A stretch of 64,000 nt of DNA from Nannobrachium achirus (taxonomy: Eukaryota; Chordata; Actinopteri; Myctophiformes; Myctophidae): contig OY997652.1 of the NCBI GenBank assembly GCA_963921795.1, forward strand, positions 18,019,940-18,083,939, given 5' to 3'. Of the stretch, positions 12,006 to 26,433 are shown piece by piece. Numbering within the stretch: position 1 is the stretch's first letter; every line of letters begins with the position of its first letter. Both the position numbers and the translations under genes were made by a program. The notes below the pieces were generated by a model that ran no database searches, had not been told where the DNA came from, and saw nothing but the letters and a program-made list of their open reading frames with translations.

Positions 12006-12426
12006 AATAATACACTTTATGGAGGATAGATGCATTAGGAATTAACCAATTCTTAAGGCTTAAATAATTATCAAGCAACTAACTGGACCATTAATGAATC
12101 CAATAACCACATCTCTCTTTTTATAGGCATTTGGTCATGGTCATCATGCTAACATATCAACACTATGACCTTGACCAATCAGTTCTTTGGGGAAGAAATG
12201 GTTTAGGGTTTAGAGGCAATTGTAAATTCAAAGGTAGATCCTTTTGATTTATATGATTAATTAGTACACAAACATAAAAAAAAGATTGTCCCTGCATATA
12301 AAATATATTTTCAAGCTGCTTGAGGGATGCATTGCAATGCAATGTGCCAGAGGCATGCGATAACAGTGGGTCAAACTGTATATTTAGTACTTAGTATATA
12401 CTGTGATACATAAAGTTCTCAACATT
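12006..12426. other. Non-coding, nothing recognised
   Basis: AT-rich, no frame, no repeat edges. Confidence 0.5.
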
Positions 12427-12750
12427 TTAAAGGAGTAGTTCACCCCCAAAATGACTTTTTCTTCCTATTGTTTACTCACACCATGGTGACTTGAGTTCAA
12501 TAATATCTTTTTGTATTTGTGGCATTCCTAAGACAAAGAATTGGATACAGTAAATGTACCTCCATTGATTCCGGATGGGGACCCAAATGCACTTGGGTCC
12601 CCATCCGGAATCAATGGGGGTACATTTATTGTAATCAAATTATTGTCTTAGGAATGCGACAAAAAACAAAAACTATGATTGAACTCAAGTCTCCATGGTG
12701 TGAGTAATCAATAGAAGAAAGGTAATTTGGGTGGTGAACTACTCCTTTAA
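12427..12750. mobile_element. Palindromic TTAA-flanked element (Kolobok-like)
   Basis: TTAA at both ends (12427-12430, 12747-12750) with termini AGGAGTAGTTCACCC and its complement. Most of the 324 bp folds on itself, the apex being GATTCCGGATGGGGACCC against its complement around 12590. The ends resemble abundant zebrafish-type elements beginning TTAAAGGGATAGTTCACCC. Confidence 0.85.
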
Positions 12751-14269
<1,519 letters not shown>

Positions 14270-14375
14270 CAGTATACCCATGGAGACCCCTGGTTCCCAT
14301 ATATGGAGGCCCCTCGTACCCATATATGGAGACCCCTGTTACCCATATATGGAGATCCAGGTACTGTATTGTATA
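14270..14375 (+). repeat. ~21-bp tandem repeat
   Basis: Four diverged units of CCCATATATGGAGACCCCTG type. Related CCATATATGG motifs recur near 15080-15165 and 16200-16360. Confidence 0.8.
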
Positions 14376-14474
14376 TATGGAGATATGCCGTGAGAGCCCA
14401 AACATGCTTACTCAGTTATTCGTTATGTGAAAGTCCTATGATGTCTATGACATCTGACATCATACCCTTTTATG

Positions 14475-14974
14475 CCCATACAGGCATTGACACTAAGGCT
14501 TGCCCACCTGCCCCCGGCAGGTAAATAAAACGTCAGGGCAGGTGAAGCTTGCTTTCAGGTTGCCCGATCGAGCAAGTGCTCATTTGAGAGGGGACACAAA
14601 CGTCTATAAACACAACACAAGATATCTGTCTAAACACCTGAATGTGGCCAGTGAGCTGTGTCTTCTGGTCTGTGGAATGTAAAATAAGAGCACTAATTAC
14701 CTATAATGTGCTGTTTTTACTGTGGCTACTGTGTGAAACCATAGACATATTCAATCGTAGCTACAGTATGTAGGTATTTGGATTTGGAGGTATTGAAGTG
14801 TGACATTTTGAAATAAGTAAAATTTTGCGGTAATTAAAATCTTTACCTATCATCTTATAATGGACGATTTACTTTTCGGGCAAGTGGGCATGACCTCCGG
14901 GCAAGTAGAACATGACCTGTACTTGCCCGATGGGCAAGTGCCTCTGAGACCTTAGCGTCAACCCCTGCCATACA
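14475..14974. mobile_element. hAT-like non-autonomous element
   Basis: The left end CAGGCATTGACACTAAGG matches the complement of the right end CCTTAGCGTCAACCCCTG. Subterminal CTTGCCC motifs are repeated in both orientations. CCATACA flanks both sides (14476-14482 and 14968-14974), compatible with an 8-bp duplication with one mismatch; the exact boundary is ambiguous because the motif overlaps the ends. Confidence 0.65.
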
Positions 14975-15284
14975 TGGAGATCCCTGTATGTAGAACCAGC
15001 CACAGACATGGGCTGTCTTGGCCATCTGTCTTGGCCATAATTATATGGATTCTGTTAGTGTGGTATGTGGCCGATGTGGCCTCCATATATGGGCATTCCC
15101 ATAAGTCCTGTTAGATATGGGCTTAGTATTGATGACAACAGGGAACTCCATATATGGGCATAAAATGGATTCTGTTAGTGTGACATCACAGTGATCTTCT
15201 GTTAAGAATGGTTCCCCTGACATCACAGTTATGTCAGAGCATGATGTCAGAGCGGCAAACCCATAGACCGTAAAAAAGTGTACA
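14975..15284. other. Short internal duplications
   Basis: GGATTCTGTTAGTGTG occurs at about 15048 and 15168, each preceded or followed by CCATATATGGGCAT. No gene. Confidence 0.6.
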
Positions 15285-15341
15285 CGGACGGACGGACGGA
15301 CGGACGGACGGACGGACGGACGGACGGACGGACGGACGGAC
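15285..15341. repeat. (CGGA)n microsatellite
   Basis: About 14 pure CGGA units. Confidence 0.97.
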
Positions 15342-15774
15342 GTCTACAGACAAGCTGTGGCGGTTCTGATGTCACATGTGTCACGTGATGTCACAGTGAT
15401 GTGTCAGGGGAACCAAAGTGTCATGTGTTAGAGACAGACAGACAGAGATACGGTCAAGCTGTGACCATTCACATACTAATAAACTGTAATTATCATCATT
15501 TTTGTTTCGCTTCTTCACAAGCAGCAACAAATACGGAACATCATTGGCATGCATCGTACAGATACTTATTTTTTCAAAGATAGTTTGTCCTTAAATAACA
15601 CCATAAGTCCATACAAACTTTAAAGTGCGCATAATATTTAGGGCATGTGTGCTATGATTTTCCCTTTCCTTTGATGCTCCACTTACTGACTCATTAACAG
15701 CAGGATTGAGCTCAAATATTGAAGGAGGCTGATAAAAGCTAACACAGGGATGCTGACAGAACCCTCGCTAAAAA
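15342..15774. other. Non-coding, nothing recognised
   Basis: No supported feature. Confidence 0.5.
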
Positions 15775-16695
15775 CCCCAGGACAACGATCCACTCCTCTA
15801 TAGACCCTTTGCCCTCCTGGAATAAACTCCCTGTTGCACTTAACGACAGACCCACTCCCCAGCTTCCGCCGTGGCCTGAAGACTCACCTCTTCAAACTCC
15901 ACCTTGGCCCTATAGCACTTACCGTAGCACTTGCCTCAATGACCATACATGTAATTACTTGTGCCATGCAGAAGAGTGAGCAAGTACTGCGTTCAGTGTT
16001 TCTGTCGTGTCCTGTGTCTGTGTTTACCTCATCCAATGGGAAACCCCTTGAAAAAAAAAATAATAATAAAAAAACACAGGGTGACATACATGGCTACTAG
16101 TGCATAAGTAGCAAGTTGGCACCTCGACAGAGAGCAGTCTATTTTAGATAGCATTTTTTGAAGCGGTGAAAGCCGCTTCCAAGGAGTGGCTTTGTGTGTC
16201 CCATGTCCATATATGGTCATTTCAGTCCAGAATGAACAGGTTTTTATCAAAAACAAAATGTGTGTCCCATGTCCATATATGGTCATTTCATTTCAGTCCA
16301 GAATGAACAGGTTTTATCAAAAACAAAATGTCTGTCACCTCATGTCTATATATGGTCATTTCAGTCCAGAATGAACAGGTTTTCTCTGTCCCGTACGTCA
16401 ATATGTGTGTAGTGTCCGTCCCGGTCTGATGATATGATACTTTGAGGATTGGTCAAGCTTCACATGACAATTCGGCCCTCCAGAATATAAATAATGTATA
16501 GATATAGATTTTTTTTATGTTGTTTTGTTTTTCATAACGTTTTTTTCTGAATAGGGTTAGATTACTATTTCTATGCATTATGTATTCATGTTGATGTATT
16601 GATGTATTACCTTGTATTGATATTGATGTACCTTGCTTATTGTAAACCGCTCTGGGTTAAGAGTGTCTGCCAAATGTCTAAATTGTAAATTGTAA
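15775..16695 (+). pseudogene. Decayed LINE 3' end (L2-like tail)
   Basis: 15825-15905 reads LTTDPLPSFRRGLKTHLFKL, the usual C-terminus of fish non-LTR ORFs (SLPSFRRxLKTHLF). The 3' tail near 16640-16690 (TTGTAAACCGCTCTGGGTTA, then GTCTGCCAAATGTCTAAA) is the tail shared by L2-like LINEs and dependent SINEs. The middle is disrupted by a ~64-bp tandem repeat. Confidence 0.7.
16199..16390 (+). repeat. ~65-bp tandem repeat, three units
   Basis: Units contain CCATATATGGTCATTTCAG and AGAATGAACAGG plus ATCAAAAACAAAATG; the third is truncated. It lies inside the LINE 3' relic. Confidence 0.9.
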
Positions 16696-17021
16696 AAGCT
16701 CTAACATTCAGAGATTGTGGAATAGTTATCTGGCTTAAGTTGAGACTACACTGTGCTGATGTAAGGATGTAAAATGCATTGTGGTTAATGCAATTCATTG
16801 ACTATAGTATTCACCATATTCCTGGCCATTCTATGGAGGCTGCCATTTTCCTTTTACAGAGGGCGCTGGAGCATTTTTCTTTGTGTGCTGCTTCATAAAC
16901 ATCTTTTCACTTCCTCCCAAGTAAGGAAGTGACATAGAATTGTCTGTTGCCAGATTTTGCCAAAGAAATAAGCCCAACAGAAGCAACTACAGTAGGCTAT
17001 ACTACTTTACATTCACATTTG

Positions 17022-17259
17022 AAAATAGCAGATCAGCAAGCTCACAATGTGTCACATTGCGACACATTGTGAGCTTGTATATTTGCTATTTAAAAAATAT
17101 TTAATTTTGAACATTTTTTTTGTGAATATTTTTGAAACATTTTAACAACATAAATCTGTGTGGAGGTCCCTGGCACCACATATTTTCAGATGGGGGTCTG
17201 CGACTGTGGACAAATATGTAATCTGGGGTCCTTGATATGAAAAGATTTGGGAACCACTG
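17022..17259. repeat. Hairpin-family element (copy 2)
   Basis: Hairpin 17022-17092: GCAAGCTCACAATGTGTC pairs with GACACATTGTGAGCTTG. The body follows (GGGGGTCTGCGACTG, GGGGTCCTTGATATG) and the element ends GGGAACCACTG, complement of a CAGTGGTTC start. Confidence 0.8.
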
Positions 17260-17906
17260 GTTTAAAAAATATTAGAAAGTAAGCCCAATAAGCAATATTT
17301 TTTTAGAGACACAAATTGCTTATTATAAGTAGACATGGCAACACCGGTTCATTCAGAGCCCAGAGCCCAGAGCGCCTCTACTGACACTTTAATGCAAGGA
17401 CAACAGGAAACCAAATGATGTTTTTCAGGACAGCTTTTTCAGCCTCCGCCTCTTTCAGGATATGAACAGGAAGCCGGGGGCGGGGCCAGGAATAACGTGA
17501 ATAGTAGTACAACATATACTGTAACATAGCATTGCATAGCATCAGTGTATAGTATATTGAACGCAACTTAAATTATTTTAACTGTGACATTAATATAATT
17601 AACTAACTTAAGTGACCGGAAATGGGGAGAGACATGAGGAGTGACACGCAGCAAAGGTCATGGGGAACAGGATTCTGACCTGTGACACGCTGTCAGGCTT
17701 GCATTGCAGCCTAGGGTGCCCGGACCATCACACCGGTGGGCCGGGCCAAATGCCACTCTTTTAACATTGCCCTATTATAGCACCACCAGGAGGCCGATCC
17801 AAGATGGATCAGTCCGATTTTTCATATTCCATCCTGATTGCCGAATTCTGAGCATTTGTGGCCCACTTACCTGACCTGCACTGACCTACACAACAGTAAT
17901 ATATAC
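17260..17906. other. Non-coding with a fragment of the core repeat family
   Basis: 17765-17850 (TAGCACCACCAGGAGGCCGA, CATATTCCATCCTGATTG) belongs to the repeat family also seen at 21.5 and 48.3 kb. The rest is unassigned. Confidence 0.6.
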
Positions 17907-18449
17907 CAGTAAGACTCCCTAATCGGGAGATAAGCGACCGTAGGTCTCGCTAGAAGAGGGCCATGTGAGAAATGAGGGGTGGGGTCTCCGCGTTGCCTTG
18001 GCGGACGAATAGGTACCGGCCCCGGCTCTCCCGGACGCTCCTAGGCCGAGTTAGGGCATTTTATGTGAGCTGCAGTGGAGGGGGTCCTCCACTGGGGGCG
18101 CCACCACTTTTGCATCCGTTCTGGAGTAGCAGGAGTGGGTGGTCCCCGGGAATTCCCCGTGAGCAGCCCCGTGGGGGTGGTCATTTGGTCATTTTTGCAC
18201 ATTTGGTATTTTTTTTTACACCTGGGGGTCCCCCAGGGACCTGGGGGTCCCTGGAACTCCGGGGGTCCTTGGAGGTTGTAGTTTGGCAGGTAAGGAGTGT
18301 GTGTGCAAAATCTGGCATGGATCGGGGCAACGGTTGCGGAGATATGAGCAGGGCAAAAGTGTGACGTCTGACGTGTGACGGACGGACTGACTGACTGACG
18401 CACGGACACCTGGTGGAGCTTTCTGTAGTAAGTGCGACCTACGGTCGCA
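17907..18449 (+). mobile_element. Composite repeat bounded by GCGACC-type palindromes
   Basis: Starts with AGTAAGACTCCCTAATCGGG and AGATAAGCGACCGTAGG, and ends TGCGACCTACGGTCGCA. The interior has GGGGGTCCC-rich units, a conserved core (AGTGTGTGTGCAAAATCTGG ... GCGGAGATATGAGCAGGG) and a short (ACTG)n tract. A longer copy with the same ends is at 42746-43336. Confidence 0.7.
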
Positions 18450-19743
18450 ATAACAGTTATATGTTATATCTGGATGATGTTACAATTAGCGTTTGAATAG
18501 GATCTGCTATCATTCTTTTATGTGAAGATTTAAAATGGGCTTTTAGACCATGGACATTAGTCTTTTTGGAAGCCCATTCGACCTGACAGCTGTTAAGTAT
18601 TAGAACGGGCTCTTGCTATTACAGCTGTTAAATCGGCATGGTACTGTCTGTAGAGCTCCCTCTGGTAGAAATATGGGTGTCCCTGACCTTCACGAAATAT
18701 TAAACTAGATACTTGGTACCTCACTCTCTCACTCCTCGATTCGAACCACTTGACTTTAGGCTATAAAAGAAAAATGGGCAGGGAGAAGATGAGTTCTGGG
18801 ATGTAGTTTATGGACGAATCTAATCATTTTGTTTTGAGAGGTCTGTAGCTTTGTTTCAAGGATATTATACTGGTGCTAGAATAATGCAGGCATAGCCAGA
18901 CATTTTAAGAGTTCTACATGTTTTTTCTACCTCTGTTTTGTCCTCATGGGAGACTAGTAGGGTTGAGTCATCCACGAAAATAAACAAATCCCAGTCACAG
19001 GCTAATTTCATATTGTTGATATTACAAAGAAAAGTAGAACTAGTATACTCCCCTGTGTGAAGTGAAAACTGTTTTATTAGATTTAAATTTGCAAACTTTA
19101 CCTTGAGGCAAAAAAGCAGTCATTAGTGATAGTGATTCATTACTCCGTGATTCATCAATACAATAGGCAGAGTTTCTATGATAGCTGCATTTCTAGACTA
19201 TGCATCAGTAGCTAGTATTTTACCCGTCACAACAAATGTTTAACATGAAGAATAAAATAAGTAATTTAAAAATCCACTCTACTGTGTTTCTGAGCATTGA
19301 TAAGTAGGATACTCTCAGGATTCAGTAGCTGTAGCCCTTGAGCTTGAACTATCGGTTGTGCATGACCTACAGTAGTTGAGTCGTACGACGGCGTGCGATG
19401 GAGTCGTACGACGGCGTGCGATGCCGTCGTGCAACAAAGTAGAAATCGGGCCTAAGTAATAGGGTCAGACTACTCATGTCCTTCATGTGTGGCATGTCAC
19501 CCTGTGAGACAGATTATTATGACGGAGAAATGGCACTCTGTCTAATAGCCGCTCTCACCAGAGGCAGACAAGACACAGGCTAGGTAATAGAATTACGGGA
19601 GACCCACACTGCAATTGGCCTTGAGCTCAGGGCAAACATCAAAGTTACTGGCTGCATTTCATAGCACAAATAAAGAAGGCAGAAATAACGTGAATGAAAA
19701 CAAATATATTTTACGATCAGACTCAAGTAAATAATACGTAAAA
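18450..19743. other. Non-coding; short CpG-rich tandem at 19378-19430
   Basis: GTCGTACGACGGCGTGCGAT occurs twice in tandem near 19381-19425, in otherwise AT-rich sequence. No gene recognised. Confidence 0.55.
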
Positions 19744-20257
19744 TGGTAACACTTCCCAGCAAACATTTTTAGGTATATTAGACATCTAATATACGTCTAA
19801 ACTTATACTAGACGTCTAAGTTTATACGTATAAAAAATGGTCTACCAGAGGTATAGATATGCAAGTTTTTTAGATGTCTAAACTTAGACTAGACATCTAA
19901 TATACGTCTAATAGACGTCTAAGTTTATACCTGGGTCTAAATTTAGTTTTCACTACTTTTGCCGGCCGTTAAGGTCTAAATATAGACGTCTATTAGACGT
20001 CTAAATTTAGACCCAGGTATAAACTTAGACGTCTATTAGACATATATTAGACGTCTAGTCTAAGTTTAGACGTCTAAAAAACTTTCATATCTATACCTCT
20101 GGTAGACCATTTTTTATACGTATAAACTTAGACGTCTAGTATAAGTTGTTTAGTGGGTTGCTTAAGTAATGCTTAATTAATGCTTAAGTAATGCTTAACT
20201 AATGTATTCCTTAAGCGTTACTTAAGCTACATTTTTGGAGGTTATGAGAAAGTGTTA
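19744..20257. mobile_element. Long palindrome of TAGACGTCTA motifs within GGTAACACTT ends
   Basis: Outer ends GGTAACACTT (19746) and AAGTGTTACC (20248) are inverse. Inside, ~195-bp arms mirror each other around GCCGGCCGTTAAGG near 19965, with many copies of TAGACGTCTA and relatives plus AAAAAATGGTCTACCAGAGG on each side. The right flank has a TAATGCTTAAG tandem. No coding frame. Confidence 0.8.
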
Positions 20258-20720
20258 CCCATAAAATAATAATAATACAATACTTTAAAATGGTATCCTT
20301 TAAAGTCATTTAAAAAATTGTTCATGCACCTTAGCTTAAAATAAATATTGACTACCTGCTAATTTATGAAATTATGCTATAATGATGATAACAATAGTTG
20401 TCATTATGAGAAGCATTCATCACTAGTGAGCAGCATTTATTAGAGGGAAGGCCATGGGGTCACCAAAATCAGTAAGGTTCATCTTATCTTCCTATTAGAT
20501 TGACATATCTGTGTGAAAAAGTTAAAATAATATGACCTGGTGGCGCCAGAGTAAATATCATGGGGTCACTCAGATGGCCTAGAGTGGCTAGAGCAAAGGC
20601 CACTGCATCACCAAAATGAGTAGAGCCGTCTTTATAGAGACCTGCTACTAGCAGGCTAAAAAAGGATCTGTATTATTTCCACTGTTTATGTCAAGGAATT
20701 AGAGGTCTATTACAACCCTT
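20258..20720. other. Non-coding, nothing recognised
   Basis: No supported feature. Confidence 0.5.
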
Positions 20721-21249
20721 TTTTTGGAGCTGTGTGAAGCACAGGCTCCCTATACGTGGCCGTGTGGGTCTGTGTGTCTGTCTGTCTGTCTGTGTGTGTG
20801 TGTGTCTGTATGTAGCCTGAACTTCCTAAACTTCGGCACGCCACTAGTCCCACAGTTTTGCCACCACACACTCGCGCCATATGTCAAATCGACCGGCTTA
20901 CTCGGGAATCGTGGGCTATTACTTTTCTAAGAGAAAGGTTCTATAGTTTAATTGATATTAATTTATTAGTGAATTAATTTTCCCCATTGACTTATAATGG
21001 GAATCGCAAAAACTCACATTCAATTATTTGTCTCTCGCAAACCATAGGGGCTAGAGTTTCAAGACTTGGAGAGGAGGTTCATAATGATTTCAAGGATTAA
21101 ATAAAAAATAATTGTGTCATTTGGCCGCATGGTGGCGCCCATTTGCGCCATGATAGATTTTCCGCCATCTTGAATTTTCTCCAAAACACACTTTTTGCTC
21201 CTTTTCCTACATATTTTCTTCAAATGTCACAAAAATCGGTACACATGAT

Positions 21250-21343
<94 letters not shown>

Positions 21344-21785
21344 CTCCACTTCACACGGGTGTGATTTTTTCTTTACAAGTGGTAGTCAAAGTTGATCATT
21401 GTGACATGCTACAAATAAAGGTTTCAGCGGTCATCTTAACTCTCATCTTAACCCCTACTCTTATCTCTGGCACTGTTGGCCCTATCGATGCCAAACTTTG
21501 CACACACACTCCTTGGATGGCGAATCACAACCTCTGCCCCTGATTTCTCACATGGTCTTCTTCTAGCGCCACCATCAGGCAGAGTTTTGCAAAACACATT
21601 TTTAGACACTGCTCCTACAGATTTTGGCCTAAAATCACACAAAGCGGTACACAGTATCTCTGAAGTCATGTCATCACCATGGATCTGTCCCATTTCCAAT
21701 ATTCCCTCCTGGTTGGCTACAATTGCCTTCTAAAGTTTGTGTATGTGAGATGACGGTCACTTATCTCCCGATTAGGGAGACTTAC
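20721..21785 (-). mobile_element. Composite repeat, core family, with internal (CA)n
   Basis: The minus-strand start is GTCTCCCTAATCGGGAGATA at 21764-21783, the same start as 17907 and 42746. The core GGCATCGATAGGGCCAACAG lies at 21474-21493 (minus), followed by CA repeats and (TGTC)n near 20770-20805. TTCTAGCGCCACCATCAGGC at 21563 marks the family. The lower boundary is uncertain. Confidence 0.6.
21251..21342. repeat. (CA)n microsatellite
   Basis: About 90 bp of pure CA inside the composite repeat. Confidence 0.97.
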
Positions 21786-23099
21786 ACGTAATCATATAGA
21801 TTGGAATAGCCTCTGAATAATTGTAAAGACCTAACTCATAAGTCTTTCTTTCACGTGACAAAATATTACGATGGAATCTGTAAATGACCTGTTGCAGATG
21901 GCACGCTTTGTCATTACTTGCAATGGTGAGAATTCCTTGGCATTGGGATTAAACATGCATCATGAATCTTCATGACTAATAGCTATGTAATTAATTTCCC
22001 GGTACTTCGCAGGGGACAGATCAAATGCAAAGGGAGCTTATTGAATATTTACGTCTTCAAGTGTTAAAGTGATGTATTAAAATTTAACAAGGGCATCAAT
22101 TGTTGTACCCGTGGGCACAGAGGCACTAATGAGGATCTGTGATTACTTAATTGCCCCCCCATTAAGTCTATTAAAATGGAGAGAGAAGTGTGTAGCTATT
22201 GACTTTAATCAGGATGAACTCCAGTTTTCATGTGATCAATACCAATGTCTTCATTAGTGGTAATACATGCAACCACACAAGAAACTAATCTTAACTTTGA
22301 TATCCGGCACTGTATTGGTTGTATTCATAACACAATTTAATCAGAAAACATTGAGAAAACGTATCTATAGTTGGCATGGACTGATGAGAGGTTGGTAAGA
22401 TTTAGTGTGAGAACTGAATGAACTTTGGCTAATCAATATACCTGTATGTATTACAGAGCTCAATTAAATGTTGAGGAGAAGTAAACATGGCCTCTGGCAC
22501 CTTCTGGGCTCTCATTGTGATTCATATCAGTACCTCAACACATGCAGTGGCACAGCTGCCATCATCCTGTTGTTTACTGGATGGGCTGACTATATGACAT
22601 CTCTGGCCTTCTATTCCTACCTCCACTATTTCATCCCACAACCAGCACAGCCGACTTGAACACATCCTGACAGATGTAAAAGAATTCTAAGGTGACCCTT
22701 CATGTTCAATTGCTAAGCCCTCGTGGAAGTCTCTTGTGAATGATTTGCAGAATATATTAAACAGGGAATGATGAATGGTCTCTCTGGCTCTTTTCCTTCA
22801 ATTCTTTGAATACTTTGCCACATTCCCAGTCTTGTACAGTACATGCCATGACAGATGGCCATATGCATTTCTATCTTTAAAGTAGGATTGCATCTACAGT
22901 ATGTTAACATATGAGAACTTGCACTCTAAAAGCTATACAATTATATAAACTATAAAACTAAGTCCTAATTCACAGCATAGATCAAAACAAATACAACTGT
23001 GCTAAACCGCAACATTATCTAAAAGCCATGAACTAATAACTAGAAACTGTGCTCCTCTGAGCACAGGTCTTCTCCGGGGCTGGTTACCTACACAGGGCA
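21786..23099. other. Non-coding; 21950-22210 looks like constrained sequence
   Basis: Contains homeodomain-type AT-rich motifs (TAATTAATTTCCC, TTACTTAATTG, CATTAAGTC) without any repeat signature. Conservation is a guess from texture only. Confidence 0.3.
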
Positions 23100-24080
23100 C
23101 GCACATTTTGGAAGGCTGTCATAGACTATTCTGAAAAATATGACTCATACATGTCGTGACCTCAGAGATGATGTCTACCGATTTGTTTTTGGACAAAACC
23201 TTAAGGAGTAGTAACAAAAAGTGTGTTTTGGTAGAAAATGTAATCTGGCACAAACAAAGCCAGAGTTGCGTCCCGGGCCCCCAGAAACTTTGGATGCCAA
23301 TCTTAGTCAATAGGAATGGAAAATAAGAAATGTTACAGATACATCTTCATCACATGACCACAGAGATAATCTATACTGATTTGTGTGATGTTTGTGCAAA
23401 ATCCGTTTTGTAAAAATCTGTCATCGTGGCAGCGATACAGTATAACGGGACGATTTGAAAAATAAATTGGGTGGAGATGCTTCTTAAGTTTACCACCGAT
23501 TGGTCAGTGTTTGTAGCATGTCATGCATGTCGGGTCTGCCCAGCAAACCTTAAAAGCCAGTTGTAATCAATCGGAATAGAATCCGAAAAATCGGACAGAT
23601 ATACTGTATCTTGATCACATGACTACAGAGATAATGTGTACCCATTTGAGTGAGGTTTGGACAAAATCGGTAGGAGTTTTTTGCAAAGAAGACGCAACGT
23701 GGCGGAAAACGTGTCAGGTGGATGGCTTATTTGGGGAGTTCTGTAATGATCCAAGGAATCCAAGGGGAAAATAATTTTCATTGTACATGTATGACCAGTT
23801 CAAGAGTTATGTCAAAATGTGAATCGGCCTGTTATAGCTCCACCATGAGGCAGATTTGAAAATTTATGGCGGCATTTCTTCCATGGCTTAGTAGGTGCGT
23901 GGCTGCGTGCCTGCAAAGGCAATCTCTGGCATCCAGGGATTGTGTGTGCCCAGTTTCATGCTGATCGGTCCAACGGTGTCCGACATTAGCTGTACATAGA
24001 CGGACGGATGGAGACGGACAGACGGATGGACCAGGGGGAAACATAGTCTTGGCCATGCCTTCGGCCTGGCGGGGGCAATG
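23100..24080 (+). repeat. Diverged tandem units of the core repeat family
   Basis: Two to three ~225-250-bp diverged units share CACATGACNACAGAGATAAT, then GTTTGGACAAAATC. They are followed by TTATAGCTCCACCATGAGGC, a diverged core (GTGTGTGCCCAGTTTCATGC, GATCGGTCCAACGG), GACGGACGGATGG repeats and CTTCGGCCTGGCGGGGGCAA. Same order of modules as the other copies. Confidence 0.65.
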
Positions 24081-25038
24081 AATAATAATAATTACAGTTA
24101 GGGCTGGTACTACAGTATTTGGGAGAAACCCAGTTTATGTCTTTTGCCTCTGCCAGTGACAGACATGGCCCTGAGGCTGTTTCGGGTGTTGTAAAGAGAG
24201 AAAAATAGAGCTTATTGAATATTAATGTTCATCTGTCTGTCTGTGCATGAGTGAGTCTTTGTGTGTTTCATTATGGTAAAATCAAAGGCATGATTCTATT
24301 GACATTTATGGACAAGAATTAAGGACACAAGGAGGCCACATTATTCACCTTGTCCATGCTCTCCTTTGTTTTGTGGACATGTGATATAAAAGCATGACTG
24401 CCCACACGATTTCCATTGAATATGTTTTCCTTGATCTTTCATATGAATCTGAATATGAGATTTGACCATTTTCTGAAAAGTAACAATATTGGACACATAA
24501 TGTTTCCCAACAGCGATGACATACAGTAATAACTGAAAGATTTACCCTTATACCAACCTCTTCACGTGTTTAAGGTACAAACTCATAAAGGTCCCAGTCT
24601 AACTCCGACGAAGGACCCTTGCTGCAGTCCTAACCATTTGTCAACAGATAGAGTTATTGACTGGATCATCATCATTTCCAGTTAATCTAAGGGGCGGATG
24701 CGTTGCATGCCACCATGTAAAATTATTAACAAGAGTCAGTGACCTTCACACAGAAAGAGCATTAAGATGCAGCACTCATCACTCAATAGTCAGCACGGTC
24801 TGTGGGTACCCTTGAAGGACACTCAGTCAACAGAAAACAACGGAATTAATCATCAAGCCAGCTGCTAGGTTGTGTTTTGCGACACGTTTGGGGTTGAGTT
24901 TGGGTTAGGGACAACATCTGTAAAACAGAAATGCACTGGAAACGCGCTTGTATGTTGAGTGAAAGTGAAACTTCAAATGACATTAAAGGTCCTTCAATTC
25001 AATCCAAGTAGGACCTGGTACTGTAACAGGTTTGTTTG
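24081..25038. other. Non-coding, nothing recognised
   Basis: No supported feature. Confidence 0.5.
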
Positions 25039-25095
25039 AGAAGAGAAGAGAAGAGAAGAGAAGAGAAGAGAAGAGAAGAGAAGAGAAGAGAAGAG
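25039..25095. repeat. (GAGAA)n microsatellite
   Basis: About 11 pentamer units. Confidence 0.97.
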
Positions 25096-25142
25096 GGTGC
25101 AGGGTCAGTGTTAGGGTAAAGGAATGGTCTGAAGTTAAGTAT

Positions 25143-25226
25143 GCGTGTGTGCATGTGTGCGTGCGTGCGTGTGTGCGTGCGTGCGTGCGAGCGTGTGTGC
25201 GTGCGTGCGAGCGTGCGCGCACAAGA
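25143..25226. repeat. (GTGC/GTGT)n microsatellite
   Basis: Imperfect alternation of GTGT, GTGC and GAGC units. Confidence 0.9.
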
Positions 25227-26015
25227 GACCGAGCGAGTGTTTATTTGAGCGTGCATTTGGGCATGCCTGCTCGTGCATCTCTGTATGTGTGTCTGCCAGT
25301 CTGTTTCACTGTTTCAATGTTTGGCACTGGGTTGTGGAAGCCATCGAGGGGGTCATTAACCACAGATCGTGACAGTGGTGGGCTGGCTCTGCGATCACTA
25401 GACACCGGGTTGTGACCATCAATCACGATAAAAGGCACAACAGAGTGACAGATGCTTGATGGGTGTCGACACTAAACATGCTGTCAGTGGGCCAGGGGAC
25501 AGAGACTCAATTAACTAGTGTCTTACAACCAACAGCAATAAAACTTAAGCTTTTGCCCGCTCCATCTGTAAAGCCCCATGTTCCGCGATGAAATGATTAA
25601 AATATGTATTTGTATAATGGCTGCAACATTCAATCGAACTAATACATTTAACAACTTTACACATGCCTTGACATCATTGACCGGAGTTCCCTCTAAACCA
25701 AATCTCTTAGCTGATACAAGCTCCAAGAGTGTCACTTTGTGACTGAATAGGGACGCTGGGATTCATGTGGTTAATCAAGAATCAGTTGTTAATCAGGTGT
25801 TCAGTAACAGGGATCTCCTTGTCTGCTATTTGGTAAACAGAAAACATCAGTTCGGGATAAAAAATTAAATCCAATCAGGAGTGTGAACTCACACAGGATA
25901 CAGGATAAACAAGTGAAGATGACACAAAGAAATGAGCAGACACAATTGGAACTATACATTTTAAGCTGATAAGTTTGTGTACTCTCTCCTGATTGGCAGA
26001 AAATACATTTTCTGT
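25227..26015. other. Non-coding, nothing recognised
   Basis: No supported feature. Confidence 0.5.
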
Positions 26016-26433
26016 TTAAAGGACAACTTTGTTTTTTTACATCAAGGGTTCATATTTTAGATTGTAATTAGAGAAAAGAAAAGATGAGTGTTAAAATGTT
26101 TTCATTTACTTCTTTCTATAGTTTTAGCGATTTTAATGACTGATTTCAGTGGTTGGGGGCATGCATGCAAGTGGCTTTATTTACTATTTACAGTAGCCCC
26201 CATATGTCGCATCTGAAGGATTGTGGTGCATCTTGAGAATGGGCTTAGTGTGTCTAAAAAGACATATTTAGCCACTTGCATGCATGCTCTCAACCACTGA
26301 AATCAAAGTAATTAAAATCACTAAAACGATAGAAAGCAGAAAATGTAAACATTTTAACACTATTTTTTTTCTTTTCTCTAATTACAATCTAAAATATGAA
26401 CCCTTGTTGTAAAAAAACAAAGTTGTCCTTTAA
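26016..26433. mobile_element. Palindromic TTAA-flanked element (Kolobok-like)
   Basis: TTAA (26016-26019 and 26430-26433) flanks AGGACAACTTTGTTTTTTTA and its complement. Arms of ~170 bp surround a loop near 26200-26240, and both contain GCATGCATGCAAGTGGCT in inverse order. No frame. Confidence 0.85.
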
